This document shows, in pieces, positions 48,166 through 57,672 of a stretch of 64,000 nt of DNA. The notes beneath the pieces were generated by a model. It had not been told where the DNA came from and did not search any database. It saw only the letters and a list, made by a program, of their open reading frames with translations. Positions within the stretch are counted from its first letter, which is position 1, and each line of letters starts with the position of its first letter. Position numbers and translations under genes: made by a program. Location: assembly GCF_003201285.1 (NCBI RefSeq), contig NZ_QICS01000010.1, positions 1 to 64,000 of the forward strand, in the 5' to 3' direction. The stretch is from Lachnotalea glycerini (GTDB taxonomy: Bacteria > Bacillota > Clostridia > Lachnospirales > Lachnospiraceae).

Positions 48166-51100
48166 ATGCGATTAATTAAAAAAGTTTTGGCAATCAGTAT
48201 GGCAACTGCTTTGACGTTTACAGGACTTGAAATGCCGGTTAATGCGACTGAGAACTCAAATACACAAACAGAAGCAGTTACAGAAGCACAAACAGGGGTA
48301 GAAGACACGCAAGAAGCGACAGCAAGCGAATCTACGGATACAGCATCCGATGCGAATGAAGTTTTGACGGATACTACAGAAGAGAGTACAGTAACAGATG
48401 AAAGTACAGTAACAGATGAAAGTACAGTAACAGATGCGAGTACCTCAACAGATACGAGTACCTCAACAGATACGAGTACCTCAACAGATACGAGTACCTC
48501 AACAGATACGAGTACCTCAACAGATACGAGTTCTTCAACAGATGAGAGTACAGCAACTGAATCAAGTACTACGAAAAAAGAGATAAAAGAACAACAGATG
48601 TTAAATGAAGCCCTTTTGGAAAACGGTACAATAACATTGTCAGAGGATTTACAAATTGATGAAATGTTAGAACTTGCACTTCCAAATACCTTAGAAAAAG
48701 CTGAGATAACAATCGAGCTGAATGGTTATAAGATAACATCTGAAAAGGCAAATGCCTTAATGCATGTTTCTGAAAATGTTACACTTAACATTAAAGGCGA
48801 AGGAAGCATGGTTAACAGTACAGAAAATGGAATAGTAATTATTAATGAAGGCATCATTAATTTAGATAATGCTGATTTATTAGCAACAGGAATCAAAAGT
48901 GTTGGAGTATTAAATAACAGCACACTTGGTGAGAAAGGTCTTGTAATTAAGAGTGGTACAATCAAGGCTGATTGGTTTGCTATAGGTAAAACAGCAAAGG
49001 CAGAAGCGTCGGTTAACCGACCAGCTGCCTTTTTTGCAGTAGCAGGTATTTTAACGGCTGCCGCAGATACGAATTCTACAGACACAGACTCTACAAGCAC
49101 AGATTCTACAGAAACAGAGTCTGCTATAGAAAAGGGTTCTTATAGTGTTGATGAGAGTGCGACTGTTGTAGATGAATCCGAAACCAGTATTCAAGTAACC
49201 AATGAAACAGCACAAACAGATGATACAACAACAGAGAATGCAGATACAAATACTACGGATTCAAACGATACAACAGCACAAACTGACAATACAAATACAA
49301 CAACTAATACAGGTGTAGAGGCAAATACAGCAGCTGTCACAGCACAACAGTCAGCTATCGTAGCGCCAGAGATACCGATTAATGTTACAGCAACAGTTAA
49401 TAGTTATAATAGCGTAAAAATCGCTTGGAGTAGTGTAGCAAATGCTAAAGGATACATAGTAGAGAGAATTCAGACCGGTACAGAGACAGCGTATACGGAA
49501 CTGACAAGAATTGAATCAACTGAGTACACAGATACCACCATTGCAGTTGGCAAAGAATATAAATATCAAGTGTATGCATTTGTATATAATGAATCAAATG
49601 AAATGCTAAAAAGTGCGGCAAGTTCACAGGTAACAGCTCAGACCTCACTTGCAGCACCACAGTCATTAAGTGCAGTACAGTCTTCAGCAACCAGTGTTAA
49701 GCTAAATTGGACTGCAGTAGACGGAGCATTAAAATATAATATATACAGATCAACAAAAGGTGGCGCGTTTAAACTAATTACTTCGGTAGAAAGTACAAAT
49801 TACAAGAACTCCGGTCTTAAAACCGGTACCAAATACACTTTCAAGGTAACGGCAGTTAATGGTGATTATGAAAGTGAAGCCAGTAATGAAGTATCACTGA
49901 AAGCAGCGGCAGCAGCGGTAACGAAGCTGAAAGCTTCAAGAAGTGCATATAATGCAATTAAGCTTTCGTGGAAAAAGGCAAGTGGTGCAACCAAATATAT
50001 AATCTATCGTTCTACAAAAGAAGACAGCGGCTATAAAAAACTGAAAACGGTAACTACAACAAATCATACCGATTCTACATGTAAAACAGGTGTTACCTAT
50101 TATTATAAAGTAGTATCCTATTCCGATAAGGCTAAGGGAGGAGAGAGCTCGATTGTTTCTGCAACTCCAATATCTGCTGCTCCTACGAATGTAAAAGCAG
50201 TTTGTAAGTCATATAAATCTGTGAAATTAACATGGGATAAAGCAAAGGGTGCAGGTGGATATAATATTTATCGTTCCACTTCCAAGAATTCAGGTTATAC
50301 TTTAATTAAAACGGTATCAAAAAGCAAGAAGACATATACAGATAAAACAGTTACGGCAGGTACAAAATATTATTATAAAATATGTGCAGTGACAAATAAA
50401 GTAGAAGGTAAAATGTCAAAAGCAGCATATGTTAAGATTAAACCGTCTGCTGTTAAAAATTTAAAGGCGGCAACAGCAGGTGGCAAAAATATTTCATTAA
50501 CCTGGTCAGCAGCAAATGGTGCACAAACTTATTTGATTTATAGGTCCACCAGTGAAAATAAAGGCTATAAAAAAATAGCGGATACTACTGAATTAACTTA
50601 TTCAGATACGAATTTAAAGAATGGAAAAACTTATTATTATAGAGTATATGCAAGAGCCGGTAGTGTTAACAGCAGCTATACGAAAACATCTTATGTCAAT
50701 CCAAGTAAGGTTTATATGAGCTCAAGTACGCTGGAAATGGAATCAGGTGAAACCAGTAAGCTAAAAGTAACCTTTAAGCCAACATCAGTGTCAAATAGTT
50801 CAATTACGTGGTCGAGTGCAGACAGTAAGATTGCTACTGTTTCGAAAAAAGGTGTTGTGACTGCAGTTGCGGCAGGAGTAACTATCATCACGGCAACTGC
50901 CTGCAATGGTGTAACAGCAACCTGCGAAGTAAGTGTAGATCAGGAAGCGACAGGCGTAGTTGTTGTATTGGATCCGGGACATGGAGGCACTGATGGAGGT
51001 GCAACATCAGGCCCATTCGTTGAGAAAGACTTAAACTTAAAAATTTCAAAATATACAAAAGCCGAACTTGAAAAATACAGCGGAGTTATTGTTAAAATGA

Positions 51101-51534
51101 CAAGAACAACAGATACTTATGTGGGATTAGAGGAAAGAACAATTATAGCAAAGAATTATGGGGCTGATTTATTTGTAAGCCAGCATCTGAATTCGGCAAG
51201 TGCTTCTGCGAATGGATCAGAAGTATATGTATCGTTAAAGGATAACTATAATACGGCTTCTACAAAGCTTGGAACACAGATTCTCTATCGGTTAACTGGA
51301 CTGGGACTTAACAATCGCGGTGTAAAAACAAAGCTTTCATCAGATGGAGTAAACGACTATTATTCTGTTATAAGAAATAGTGTATCAAGAGGATTTCCAG
51401 GTATTATTGTGGAAAGCGCATTTCTCACAGGCTCAGACGACCAAGACATTCTTTCAACGGAAAGCGGGCTTAAGTCAATTGGTGTTGCAACAGCAACGGC
51501 AATAGCTGAATATTACGGATTAAGTAAAAAATAA
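48166..51534 (+). CDS. Secreted FN3/Big2 modular N-acetylmuramoyl-L-alanine amidase
   Basis: The 1122-residue protein has a signal peptide (about 1-28), a Ser/Thr/Asp-rich region with ten 6-residue repeats (about 73-132), a beta-rich stretch (about 140-300) and a second Thr-rich linker. Five FN3 modules follow at about 401-848, then a Big2-like domain (SSADSKIATVSKKGVVTAV) and an Amidase_3 catalytic domain at 930-1122. Zinc and catalytic residues are in place: His939 (LDPGHGG), Glu953, His1007 (SQHLNSA) and Glu1083 (IIVESAF). It should cut the bond between MurNAc and L-Ala in peptidoglycan. No sortase motif or SLH domain is seen. Confidence 0.92.
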   Translation: MRLIKKVLAISMATALTFTGLEMPVNATENSNTQTEAVTEAQTGVEDTQEATASESTDTASDANEVLTDTTEESTVTDESTVTDESTVTDASTSTDTSTSTDTSTSTDTSTSTDTSTSTDTSSSTDESTATESSTTKKEIKEQQMLNEALLENGTITLSEDLQIDEMLELALPNTLEKAEITIELNGYKITSEKANALMHVSENVTLNIKGEGSMVNSTENGIVIINEGIINLDNADLLATGIKSVGVLNNSTLGEKGLVIKSGTIKADWFAIGKTAKAEASVNRPAAFFAVAGILTAAADTNSTDTDSTSTDSTETESAIEKGSYSVDESATVVDESETSIQVTNETAQTDDTTTENADTNTTDSNDTTAQTDNTNTTTNTGVEANTAAVTAQQSAIVAPEIPINVTATVNSYNSVKIAWSSVANAKGYIVERIQTGTETAYTELTRIESTEYTDTTIAVGKEYKYQVYAFVYNESNEMLKSAASSQVTAQTSLAAPQSLSAVQSSATSVKLNWTAVDGALKYNIYRSTKGGAFKLITSVESTNYKNSGLKTGTKYTFKVTAVNGDYESEASNEVSLKAAAAAVTKLKASRSAYNAIKLSWKKASGATKYIIYRSTKEDSGYKKLKTVTTTNHTDSTCKTGVTYYYKVVSYSDKAKGGESSIVSATPISAAPTNVKAVCKSYKSVKLTWDKAKGAGGYNIYRSTSKNSGYTLIKTVSKSKKTYTDKTVTAGTKYYYKICAVTNKVEGKMSKAAYVKIKPSAVKNLKAATAGGKNISLTWSAANGAQTYLIYRSTSENKGYKKIADTTELTYSDTNLKNGKTYYYRVYARAGSVNSSYTKTSYVNPSKVYMSSSTLEMESGETSKLKVTFKPTSVSNSSITWSSADSKIATVSKKGVVTAVAAGVTIITATACNGVTATCEVSVDQEATGVVVVLDPGHGGTDGGATSGPFVEKDLNLKISKYTKAELEKYSGVIVKMTRTTDTYVGLEERTIIAKNYGADLFVSQHLNSASASANGSEVYVSLKDNYNTASTKLGTQILYRLTGLGLNNRGVKTKLSSDGVNDYYSVIRNSVSRGFPGIIVESAFLTGSDDQDILSTESGLKSIGVATATAIAEYYGLSKK
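48382..48561 (+). repeat. Tandem 18-bp repeat, ten units
   Basis: Ten 18-base units lie in frame in the amidase gene. Units 5-8 (48454-48525) are identical (acgagtacctcaacagat); units 1-4, 9 and 10 differ by a few bases. They encode xSTxTD hexapeptides. The near-identity at DNA level suggests a young, slippage-prone array. Confidence 0.95.
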
Positions 51535-51551
51535 TAGGAGAAAAGAGTGCT

Positions 51552-53978
51552 GTGAATAAAAGGATTATTGCAATGATTCTGACAGCCGTAATGCTATTTC
51601 CTATCACTTCATTAACTGCCTTGGCTTCTAGCAATGAGCTAGAGGTACAAGGCAGTAATACTGCCTTGGTAGATACAAATCAGGAGGTGGAAGTGGGAAA
51701 CTATACAATAGATGAGGAATCCTCTATTGTCGAAGATTCGACAAGTGAAGTTACGGTAGATAATAATGCGTCAGATATAACGGAAAATAAACAGGAAACG
51801 ATAGAAGATACAACAGAACAATCGGATAACCAACAGTCAGAAAATCAGACAGACAGCTTACCCCAATCGAATGAGAAGACGAGTGATGACAGCCAAACGG
51901 TTACTACAGATTCAGAAGTTGATAAAACAGGGTTGCAGATAGGTGTAACAGGACCGGCAGCAGTTACTAATCTGAATTACCAGTCATTGAATTATAAAAC
52001 AATTAAGCTTACCTGGGATGTAAGTGAAGGTGCAACAGAGTACGCTATATATGTTGCTTTTGAGGAGGCCGGTTCCTATGAAAAAGTAACGTCTACTTCA
52101 TCAACCTCATATGAGAGTAAAGTTTCATGCGGGAAAATATACTATTATAAGGTGGTACCCTATGCTGATGTAATACAAGGTGCAGAAACTGTTATTAAAG
52201 TAAATACGAAGCCAGAAAAAGCAAGTCGATTGAGTGCAACCGTTAAAAATACAACGGTAAAACTTTCCTGGAAAAAAGGAAAGGGAGCAGAAAGTTATGC
52301 AATTTACCGCTCGGAAAAGAAAAACACTGGTTTTGAAAAAATAACAGAAACGAAAAAATTAAAATATTCGGATAAAAATTTAAAACAAGGAAAAACCTAT
52401 TATTATAAGATTTATTCCGTTAGCAATGAAACAGAATCAGCAAAGGCACTATCTTCAAAAGCATTACGGATACCGAAAGGACCTAAGGCTGTTAAGTCAT
52501 TAAAATATAAAGCAGAAAATTACAAAACAATTACACTATCTTGGAAAGCGAGCAAGGGCGCAACAAAATATGTGATATATCGATCCACAACTCAAGACGG
52601 CAGTTATAAGAAAGTAAAGACGACTAGTTCCACATCATATAAAAATAAAGTCTCGTGCGGAAAAATATACTATTATAAAGTAGTTCCATATGCGGATTCT
52701 CTAATGGGCACTGAAAAAATAATAAAAGCATATACAAAGCCTGATAAAATCACAAAGTTAAAGGCAAGAGTGGTAGATGATACAACTGTAAAATTAACAT
52801 GGAAGAAAGCAAAAGGCGCATCCAGCTATTATGTGTATCGTTCTACCAATAAGAACAAAGATTTTACAAAGATCGGTGAAACAAAGTCAGCAAAGTATTA
52901 TGATAGCAACCTGACGCCTAACGTGACTTATTATTATAGAATATATTCGGTTAGCAATGGGACAAAAGGCACAAAATCTGCATGTAGCGTAACCATACCC
53001 CAAGGGGGTTCGGGAGGTATCGATACCTCGGACAATATGCGAGCAGTGTGGATATCATATTTAGATTATGACACACTTAAGGATAAGAGTGAAAGTGAAT
53101 TTACAAAAAATATAAATGCAATATATGATACTGTTCTGGCTCAGAATATCAATACAGTGATTGTTCATGTAAGAGCTTTTGGCGATGCAATTTATCCGTC
53201 CGGTTATTATAAATGGGCGAACTTTATCACCTCGGATTCTGATGGACCAGATTATGATCCACTTAAGATTATGGTTGAGGAGGCACACAAGAAAGGCTTA
53301 TCCTTTCAGGCATGGATTAATCCGTATCGAACTTCTGACGGGGGAAGAGTCAATCCTGCAAGCAGCAGTGCTGTTAAGAAAATAGTAGGCGGAGTAGAGG
53401 AAATTGTTAGAAATTATGATATAGATGGCATTCATTTTGATGATTACTTTTATTTATCTACAGATAGCACAAGTCAGTCAGTCAAGATGAAAAATGTGAA
53501 TAATATGATCAGGCAGGTATATGCTAAAATCAAATACATTAAATCCAATGTATTATTTGGAATCAGTCCTGCCGGAAATATTGAATATGCTCAATCGATA
53601 GGATGCGATGTTGATACATGGCTGTCGGAATCCGGATATGTAGATTATATATGTCCTCAGCTCTATTGGTCAGATGATTATGTAACCAAGAGCGGAGTTT
53701 CCACTAAAATGTTTACGAATACAATGAAACAGTGGATTGGCATAAATCAAAACAATACGGCATTGTATGCAGGACTGGCACTGTATAAGGTAGGTGTTTC
53801 TCTCGAAACGGCCTGGGGAAATGACTACGGTTGGGGAAACAGCACTTCAAACCTGTATAATCAGTACAAATCTGCAAAAAGCGCAGGCTATGCAGGTTAT
53901 AGCCTTTATCGGTACGGCTCCTTTAGTCTGCCGGCGGCAAAGAAGGAGTTAGCTAATTTAAAAAAGCTTTCCCAATAA
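51552..53978 (+). CDS. Secreted FN3-GHL10 glycoside hydrolase-like wall protein
   Basis: GTG 51552, ten bases after AGGAGA, starts an 808-residue protein with a signal peptide (cut after about ALAS, residue 26), an acidic Ser/Thr/Gln-rich linker and four FN3-like modules (about 135-485). The catalytic-type domain (about 495-808) begins NMRAVWISYLDYD. WISYLDYDTL, INTVIVHVRAFGDAIYPS, FQAWINPYRTS and IDGIHFDDYFY are typical of the GHL10 family (YngK-like), whose characterised members act on peptidoglycan glycan strands. It starts 17 bases after the amidase gene, so the two wall hydrolases are probably co-expressed. Confidence 0.88.
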   Translation: MNKRIIAMILTAVMLFPITSLTALASSNELEVQGSNTALVDTNQEVEVGNYTIDEESSIVEDSTSEVTVDNNASDITENKQETIEDTTEQSDNQQSENQTDSLPQSNEKTSDDSQTVTTDSEVDKTGLQIGVTGPAAVTNLNYQSLNYKTIKLTWDVSEGATEYAIYVAFEEAGSYEKVTSTSSTSYESKVSCGKIYYYKVVPYADVIQGAETVIKVNTKPEKASRLSATVKNTTVKLSWKKGKGAESYAIYRSEKKNTGFEKITETKKLKYSDKNLKQGKTYYYKIYSVSNETESAKALSSKALRIPKGPKAVKSLKYKAENYKTITLSWKASKGATKYVIYRSTTQDGSYKKVKTTSSTSYKNKVSCGKIYYYKVVPYADSLMGTEKIIKAYTKPDKITKLKARVVDDTTVKLTWKKAKGASSYYVYRSTNKNKDFTKIGETKSAKYYDSNLTPNVTYYYRIYSVSNGTKGTKSACSVTIPQGGSGGIDTSDNMRAVWISYLDYDTLKDKSESEFTKNINAIYDTVLAQNINTVIVHVRAFGDAIYPSGYYKWANFITSDSDGPDYDPLKIMVEEAHKKGLSFQAWINPYRTSDGGRVNPASSSAVKKIVGGVEEIVRNYDIDGIHFDDYFYLSTDSTSQSVKMKNVNNMIRQVYAKIKYIKSNVLFGISPAGNIEYAQSIGCDVDTWLSESGYVDYICPQLYWSDDYVTKSGVSTKMFTNTMKQWIGINQNNTALYAGLALYKVGVSLETAWGNDYGWGNSTSNLYNQYKSAKSAGYAGYSLYRYGSFSLPAAKKELANLKKLSQ

Positions 53979-54016
53979 TATAGTAGATTGTAAGTATGCA
54001 CCAATGAAAATACTTC

Positions 54017-54045
54017 TTGATGCATCTGGCTTATAATGGTATAAT
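54017..54045 (+). promoter_or_regulatory. Promoter of the rml/ABC polymer operon
   Basis: TTGATG (54017-54022) and a perfect TATAAT (54040-54045), 17 bases apart, lie 43 bases before rmlB. The short gap after the GHL10 gene shows no strong terminator. Confidence 0.7.
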
Positions 54046-54088
54046 TGTTCAAGATATGCAAGAAAACACAAATTTGGAGGAATAAAAC

Positions 54089-55165
54089 ATGAGAACATAT
54101 TTAGTTACAGGTGGAGCAGGCTTTATAGGCTCAAACTATATACACTATATGTTTAGAAAATATGACAATCAGATTAGAATTATAAATGTAGATGCATTAA
54201 CTTATGCAGGAAATCTAGAGAATCTTAAGGCACTAGAGGATAGAGATAACTATACCTTTGTCAAGGCAGATATATGTGATAAAGTGGCAATTGAGAAGAT
54301 TTTTGCTGAAAATAACATAGACCGTGTGGTACACTTTGCTGCAGAAAGTCATGTTGACAGGAGTATTAAGAATCCAGAGGTTTTTGTTCAAACCAATGTT
54401 CTTGGAACCTTAGTTATGTTAAATGCAGCAAAAAATGCATGGATATTAGAGGACGGAAGCTTCAAAGCAGACAAGAAATTTTTACATGTATCAACGGATG
54501 AAGTATACGGTTCCTTAGAGGAAGAGGATTCTTATTTCTATGAAACGACTCCGATTGATCCGCACAGCCCATACTCTGCAAGTAAGGCATCTTCTGATAT
54601 GCTGGTCAAGGCTTATATAGACACATACAAATTCCCTGCAAATATAACAAATTGCAGTAATAACTATGGTCCTTATCAGTTCCCAGAGAAGTTGATTCCA
54701 CTGATTATCAATAATGCATTACAAGGAAAAAAGCTTCCGGTATACGGAACAGGTACCAATGTAAGAGACTGGCTGTATGTAGATGATCATGCGAAAGCCA
54801 TTGATTTGGTTCAGGAAAATGGAAAAATTGGTGAGAGATATAATATTGGCGGACATAATGAAAAACAAAATATAGAGATTATTAATATAATTCTGGAAAC
54901 ATTACAGGAGATGCTACCTGAAAATGACGAGAGAAGAAAGCTTGTAAGTAAGGAGCTAATCACTTATGTTGAGGATCGAAAAGGTCATGATAAGCGATAT
55001 GCAATTGCGCCGGATAAAATAAAGGAAGAGATTGGCTGGTATCCAGAAACTATGTTTAAAGATGGAATCAGACTTACAATTAAATGGTATTTTGATAATG
55101 AAGCATGGCTCAAAAACGTAACAAGTGGTGATTACCAGAAATATTATCAGGAGATGTATAAATAA
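54089..55165 (+). CDS. rmlB: dTDP-glucose 4,6-dehydratase
   Basis: The 358-residue extended SDR has VTGGAGFIGSNYIHY as the NAD loop, STDEVYGSLEEED with the Asp-Glu acid/base pair, and YSASKASSDML with the catalytic Tyr-x3-Lys. This is the full RmlB pattern at normal length. It forms dTDP-4-keto-6-deoxyglucose, used for rhamnose and possibly by the 4-aminotransferase at 4.1 kb. The order here is rmlB-rmlA-rmlC. Confidence 0.97.
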   Translation: MRTYLVTGGAGFIGSNYIHYMFRKYDNQIRIINVDALTYAGNLENLKALEDRDNYTFVKADICDKVAIEKIFAENNIDRVVHFAAESHVDRSIKNPEVFVQTNVLGTLVMLNAAKNAWILEDGSFKADKKFLHVSTDEVYGSLEEEDSYFYETTPIDPHSPYSASKASSDMLVKAYIDTYKFPANITNCSNNYGPYQFPEKLIPLIINNALQGKKLPVYGTGTNVRDWLYVDDHAKAIDLVQENGKIGERYNIGGHNEKQNIEIINIILETLQEMLPENDERRKLVSKELITYVEDRKGHDKRYAIAPDKIKEEIGWYPETMFKDGIRLTIKWYFDNEAWLKNVTSGDYQKYYQEMYK

Positions 55166-55176
55166 AGGATATAAGC

Positions 55177-55206
55177 GGCAGTATCCAGTCTAATTTGGGT
55201 ACTGCC
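55177..55206 (+). other. Intercistronic hairpin between rmlB and rmlA
   Basis: GGCAGTATCC (55177-55186) pairs with GGGTACTGCC (55197-55206), ten pairs including one G-T, with a ten-base loop and no T run. It may protect the rmlB message or tune expression; it is not a classical terminator. Confidence 0.55.
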
Positions 55207-55244
55207 TATCATGCGTTTAAGCGAAACAATGGAGGAACGGATTC

Positions 55245-56114
55245 ATGAAAGGAATTATCTTAGCAGGCGGTTCAGGAACTCGCCTATATCCACTTACGAA
55301 AGCAATTTCAAAACAAATTATGCCGGTTTATGATAAACCAATGATTTATTATCCATTATCAACTTTAATGTTGGCCGGTATCAGAGATGTACTCATTATT
55401 TCTACTCCGAGAGATTTGCCGGTATTCGAAGAATTGTTTGGAACCGGAGAACAATTGGGACTCAGCATGTCCTATGCCATTCAGGAATCACCAAGAGGAC
55501 TGGCAGATGCGTTTTTAGTTGGTGAACATTTTATTGGAAATGATAATGTGGCATTGGTATTAGGAGATAATATTTTTTACGGACAGAGCTTTTCAGATGT
55601 TTTAAATAGAGCAGCAACAAGAGAAAAGGGAGCAACCATATTTGGTTATTATGTAAGAGATCCAAGAGAATATGGAGTTGTTGAATTTGATCAAAATGGC
55701 AAGGCTCTATCAATAGAAGAAAAACCGCAGAATCCAAAATCTAACTATGCGGTACCCGGTTTGTATTTTTACGATAATGACGTAGTAGAAATAGCTAAAA
55801 ATGTGAAGCCATCAGCCCGAGGCGAAATAGAAATTACTAGTGTTAATAATGAATACTTAAACAGGGGAACACTTAGCGTAGAAACATTAGGAAGAGGATT
55901 TGCGTGGCTGGATACGGGTAATCATGATTCTTTACTAGATGCAGCGGATTTTGTTGCTGCTTTCCAAAAGCGTCAGGGCTTATATATCTCTTGCATTGAG
56001 GAAATTGCTTATAAGAGAGGCTTTATCGATAAGGAACAGCTAATCAATCTGGCACAGCCATTGTTGAAAACAGCATACGGACAGTATCTAATGGATATTG
56101 CAAATGGATTATAA
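55245..56114 (+). CDS. rmlA: Glucose-1-phosphate thymidylyltransferase
   Basis: The 289-residue protein has the signature [19 protein letters not shown], then [28 protein letters not shown] and [14 protein letters not shown], all standard for RmlA (short form). It makes dTDP-glucose from dTTP and glucose-1-phosphate, the entry to the rml pathway. The start follows GGAGG. It is 18 bases before rmlC. Confidence 0.97.
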   Translation: MKGIILAGGSGTRLYPLTKAISKQIMPVYDKPMIYYPLSTLMLAGIRDVLIISTPRDLPVFEELFGTGEQLGLSMSYAIQESPRGLADAFLVGEHFIGNDNVALVLGDNIFYGQSFSDVLNRAATREKGATIFGYYVRDPREYGVVEFDQNGKALSIEEKPQNPKSNYAVPGLYFYDNDVVEIAKNVKPSARGEIEITSVNNEYLNRGTLSVETLGRGFAWLDTGNHDSLLDAADFVAAFQKRQGLYISCIEEIAYKRGFIDKEQLINLAQPLLKTAYGQYLMDIANGL

Positions 56115-56132
56115 TAAAGAGAGGCTATTGAG

Positions 56133-56684
56133 ATGGGAAAAATTAAAGTTACAACATGTGAAATTGAAGGCTTAAGAGTCATAGAACCTACAGTATTTGG
56201 TGATGAAAGAGGATATTTTATAGAGACTTATAATTATAACGACTTCAAAGAGGCAGGAATTGATTGTCAGTTTGTACAAGATAATCAGTCTAGCTCGCAA
56301 AAAGGTGTCCTTAGAGGCTTACATTTTCAAAAGAATTTTCCTCAGGATAAGCTGGTGAGAGTGGTAAGCGGAGAGGTATTTGATGTTGCAGTAGATTTAA
56401 GAGAAGGCTCTAAGACATATGGTAAATGGTTTGGAATTATCTTATCAGCCGAGAATAAGAAACAGTTTTTTATTCCTAAAAATTTTGCACATGGCTTTTT
56501 AGTTCTTTCTGATACAGCGGAGTTTGCATATAAGTGTACAGATTTCTATCATCCGAATGATGAAGGTGGAATTTTGTGGAGTGATTCTGAAATTGGAATA
56601 GAGTGGCCGATACCAAAGGGTATGGAATTAATCTTATCGGATAAGGATACCAAATGGGAAGGAATTTCGGCGCTTAAGAAATAG
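56133..56684 (+). CDS. rmlC: dTDP-4-dehydrorhamnose 3,5-epimerase
   Basis: The 183-residue cupin has EPTVFGDERGYFIETYN, LRGLHFQKNFPQDKLVRV (with the catalytic His) and FFIPKNFAHGFLVLSD, the conserved RmlC core. It epimerises dTDP-4-keto-6-deoxyglucose at C-3 and C-5. The last enzyme of the pathway, RmlD, is not in this window. The ABC permease gene begins 11 bases after its stop, linking rhamnose synthesis to the exported polymer. Confidence 0.96.
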   Translation: MGKIKVTTCEIEGLRVIEPTVFGDERGYFIETYNYNDFKEAGIDCQFVQDNQSSSQKGVLRGLHFQKNFPQDKLVRVVSGEVFDVAVDLREGSKTYGKWFGIILSAENKKQFFIPKNFAHGFLVLSDTAEFAYKCTDFYHPNDEGGILWSDSEIGIEWPIPKGMELILSDKDTKWEGISALKK

Positions 56685-56695
56685 AGAGGTTGATT

Positions 56696-57499
56696 ATGAG
56701 TTTTATAGAAAGTATAAAAGATGTTTTGGGCAAACGAAAGCTTATCATGTCTTTAGCAGTCGCAGACTTTCGCAAACGATTTGTAGGTTCGTATTTTGGG
56801 GTTGCATGGATATTCGTGCAACCCATTGTAACTATTTTAATCTATTATTTAATATTTCAGCAGGGTTTTGGTTCCAGGCCGCCAGTAGATGAGCCGTATG
56901 TGGTATGGCTCGTACCTGGGATTGTACCTTGGTTTTTCTTAAGTGAAGCACTCAATCATGCAACAAACTGCCTGTGTGAGTACAGTTATTTGGTTAAAAA
57001 AGTAGTATTCAAGGTTAGTGTTTTGCCTATGGTAAAGATTATATCATGCATGTTTGTACATGTGATTTTTATCATAATTATGGTTATTTTATATCTGTTT
57101 TATGGGAGAGCACCATCGTTGTATTGGCTACAAGTACTTTACTATACATTTTGCTTATTTGTACTATTGATCGGGTTGTCATTTATCACATCATCTGTGA
57201 CTGTATTATTTAGAGATATGGTACAAATTGTAAATATAGCATTGCAATTTGGTATTTGGGGTACACCAATTATGTGGGCACCAAGTATGTTTAAGGGAAT
57301 GGATTCCTATGTATGGATTTTGAAATTAAATCCTATGTATTACATTGTAGATGGATATCGGTCAAGCTTTATCAATCATACAGGTTTTTGGGAGAAGCCA
57401 GGCGATACCTTATATTTTTGGGTCTTTACAGCAATCGTATTTGTGATAGGACTTAAGCTGTTTAAAAAACTAAAGCCGCATTTTGCCGATGTGTTATAG
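56696..57499 (+). CDS. wzm: ABC-2 type polysaccharide export permease (Wzm/TagG-like)
   Basis: Start ATG 56696 follows GAGAGG and gives 267 residues. Six membrane helices follow an N-terminal amphipathic part (LIMSLAVADFRKRFVGSYFGVAWIFVQP), the signature of Wzm/TagG permeases; LNPMYYIVDGYRSSF near the end is also typical. With the ATPase encoded at 57.7 kb it should export a completed lipid-linked polymer (rhamnan or teichoic-acid-like) across the membrane. This is a route separate from the Wzx flippase at 2.1 kb. Confidence 0.94.
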   Translation: MSFIESIKDVLGKRKLIMSLAVADFRKRFVGSYFGVAWIFVQPIVTILIYYLIFQQGFGSRPPVDEPYVVWLVPGIVPWFFLSEALNHATNCLCEYSYLVKKVVFKVSVLPMVKIISCMFVHVIFIIIMVILYLFYGRAPSLYWLQVLYYTFCLFVLLIGLSFITSSVTVLFRDMVQIVNIALQFGIWGTPIMWAPSMFKGMDSYVWILKLNPMYYIVDGYRSSFINHTGFWEKPGDTLYFWVFTAIVFVIGLKLFKKLKPHFADVL

Positions 57500-57505
57500 A
57501 AATGA

Positions 57506-57549
57506 GAGTACATTCGCACATAAGAGAGTAAAATACACTCTCTAAGTGC
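57506..57549 (+). repeat. 44-bp direct repeat, copy 1, with internal hairpin
   Basis: This copy begins GAGTACATTCGCACATA and ends TCTAAGTGC. It contains AGAGAGT/ACTCTCT, a seven-base hairpin. It lies seven bases after the permease stop. The second copy, 99 bases later, differs at one base in the loop. Confidence 0.9.
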
Positions 57550-57604
57550 ATGAACAAGGAAACTTATTTTTACTAAGCTCGAAAGAACCTCGCTAAGGAA
57601 AAAT

Positions 57605-57648
57605 GAGTACATTCGCACATAAGAGAGTTAAATACACTCTCTAAGTGC
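57605..57648 (+). repeat. 44-bp direct repeat, copy 2, with internal hairpin
   Basis: This copy matches copy 1 at 43 of 44 bases and keeps both arms of the hairpin. It ends 24 bases before the ATPase start codon. The 55 bases between the copies are not repeated. Function is unknown; RNA stability or control of the permease/ATPase ratio is possible. Confidence 0.9.
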
Positions 57649-57672
57649 TCAGAGTAGAAAGAGAGAATTTTG

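Noticed and set aside
48382-48561. Regular repeats resembling a CRISPR array
   Set aside because: The units are contiguous, in frame and without spacers; they encode a Ser/Thr-rich peptide repeat.
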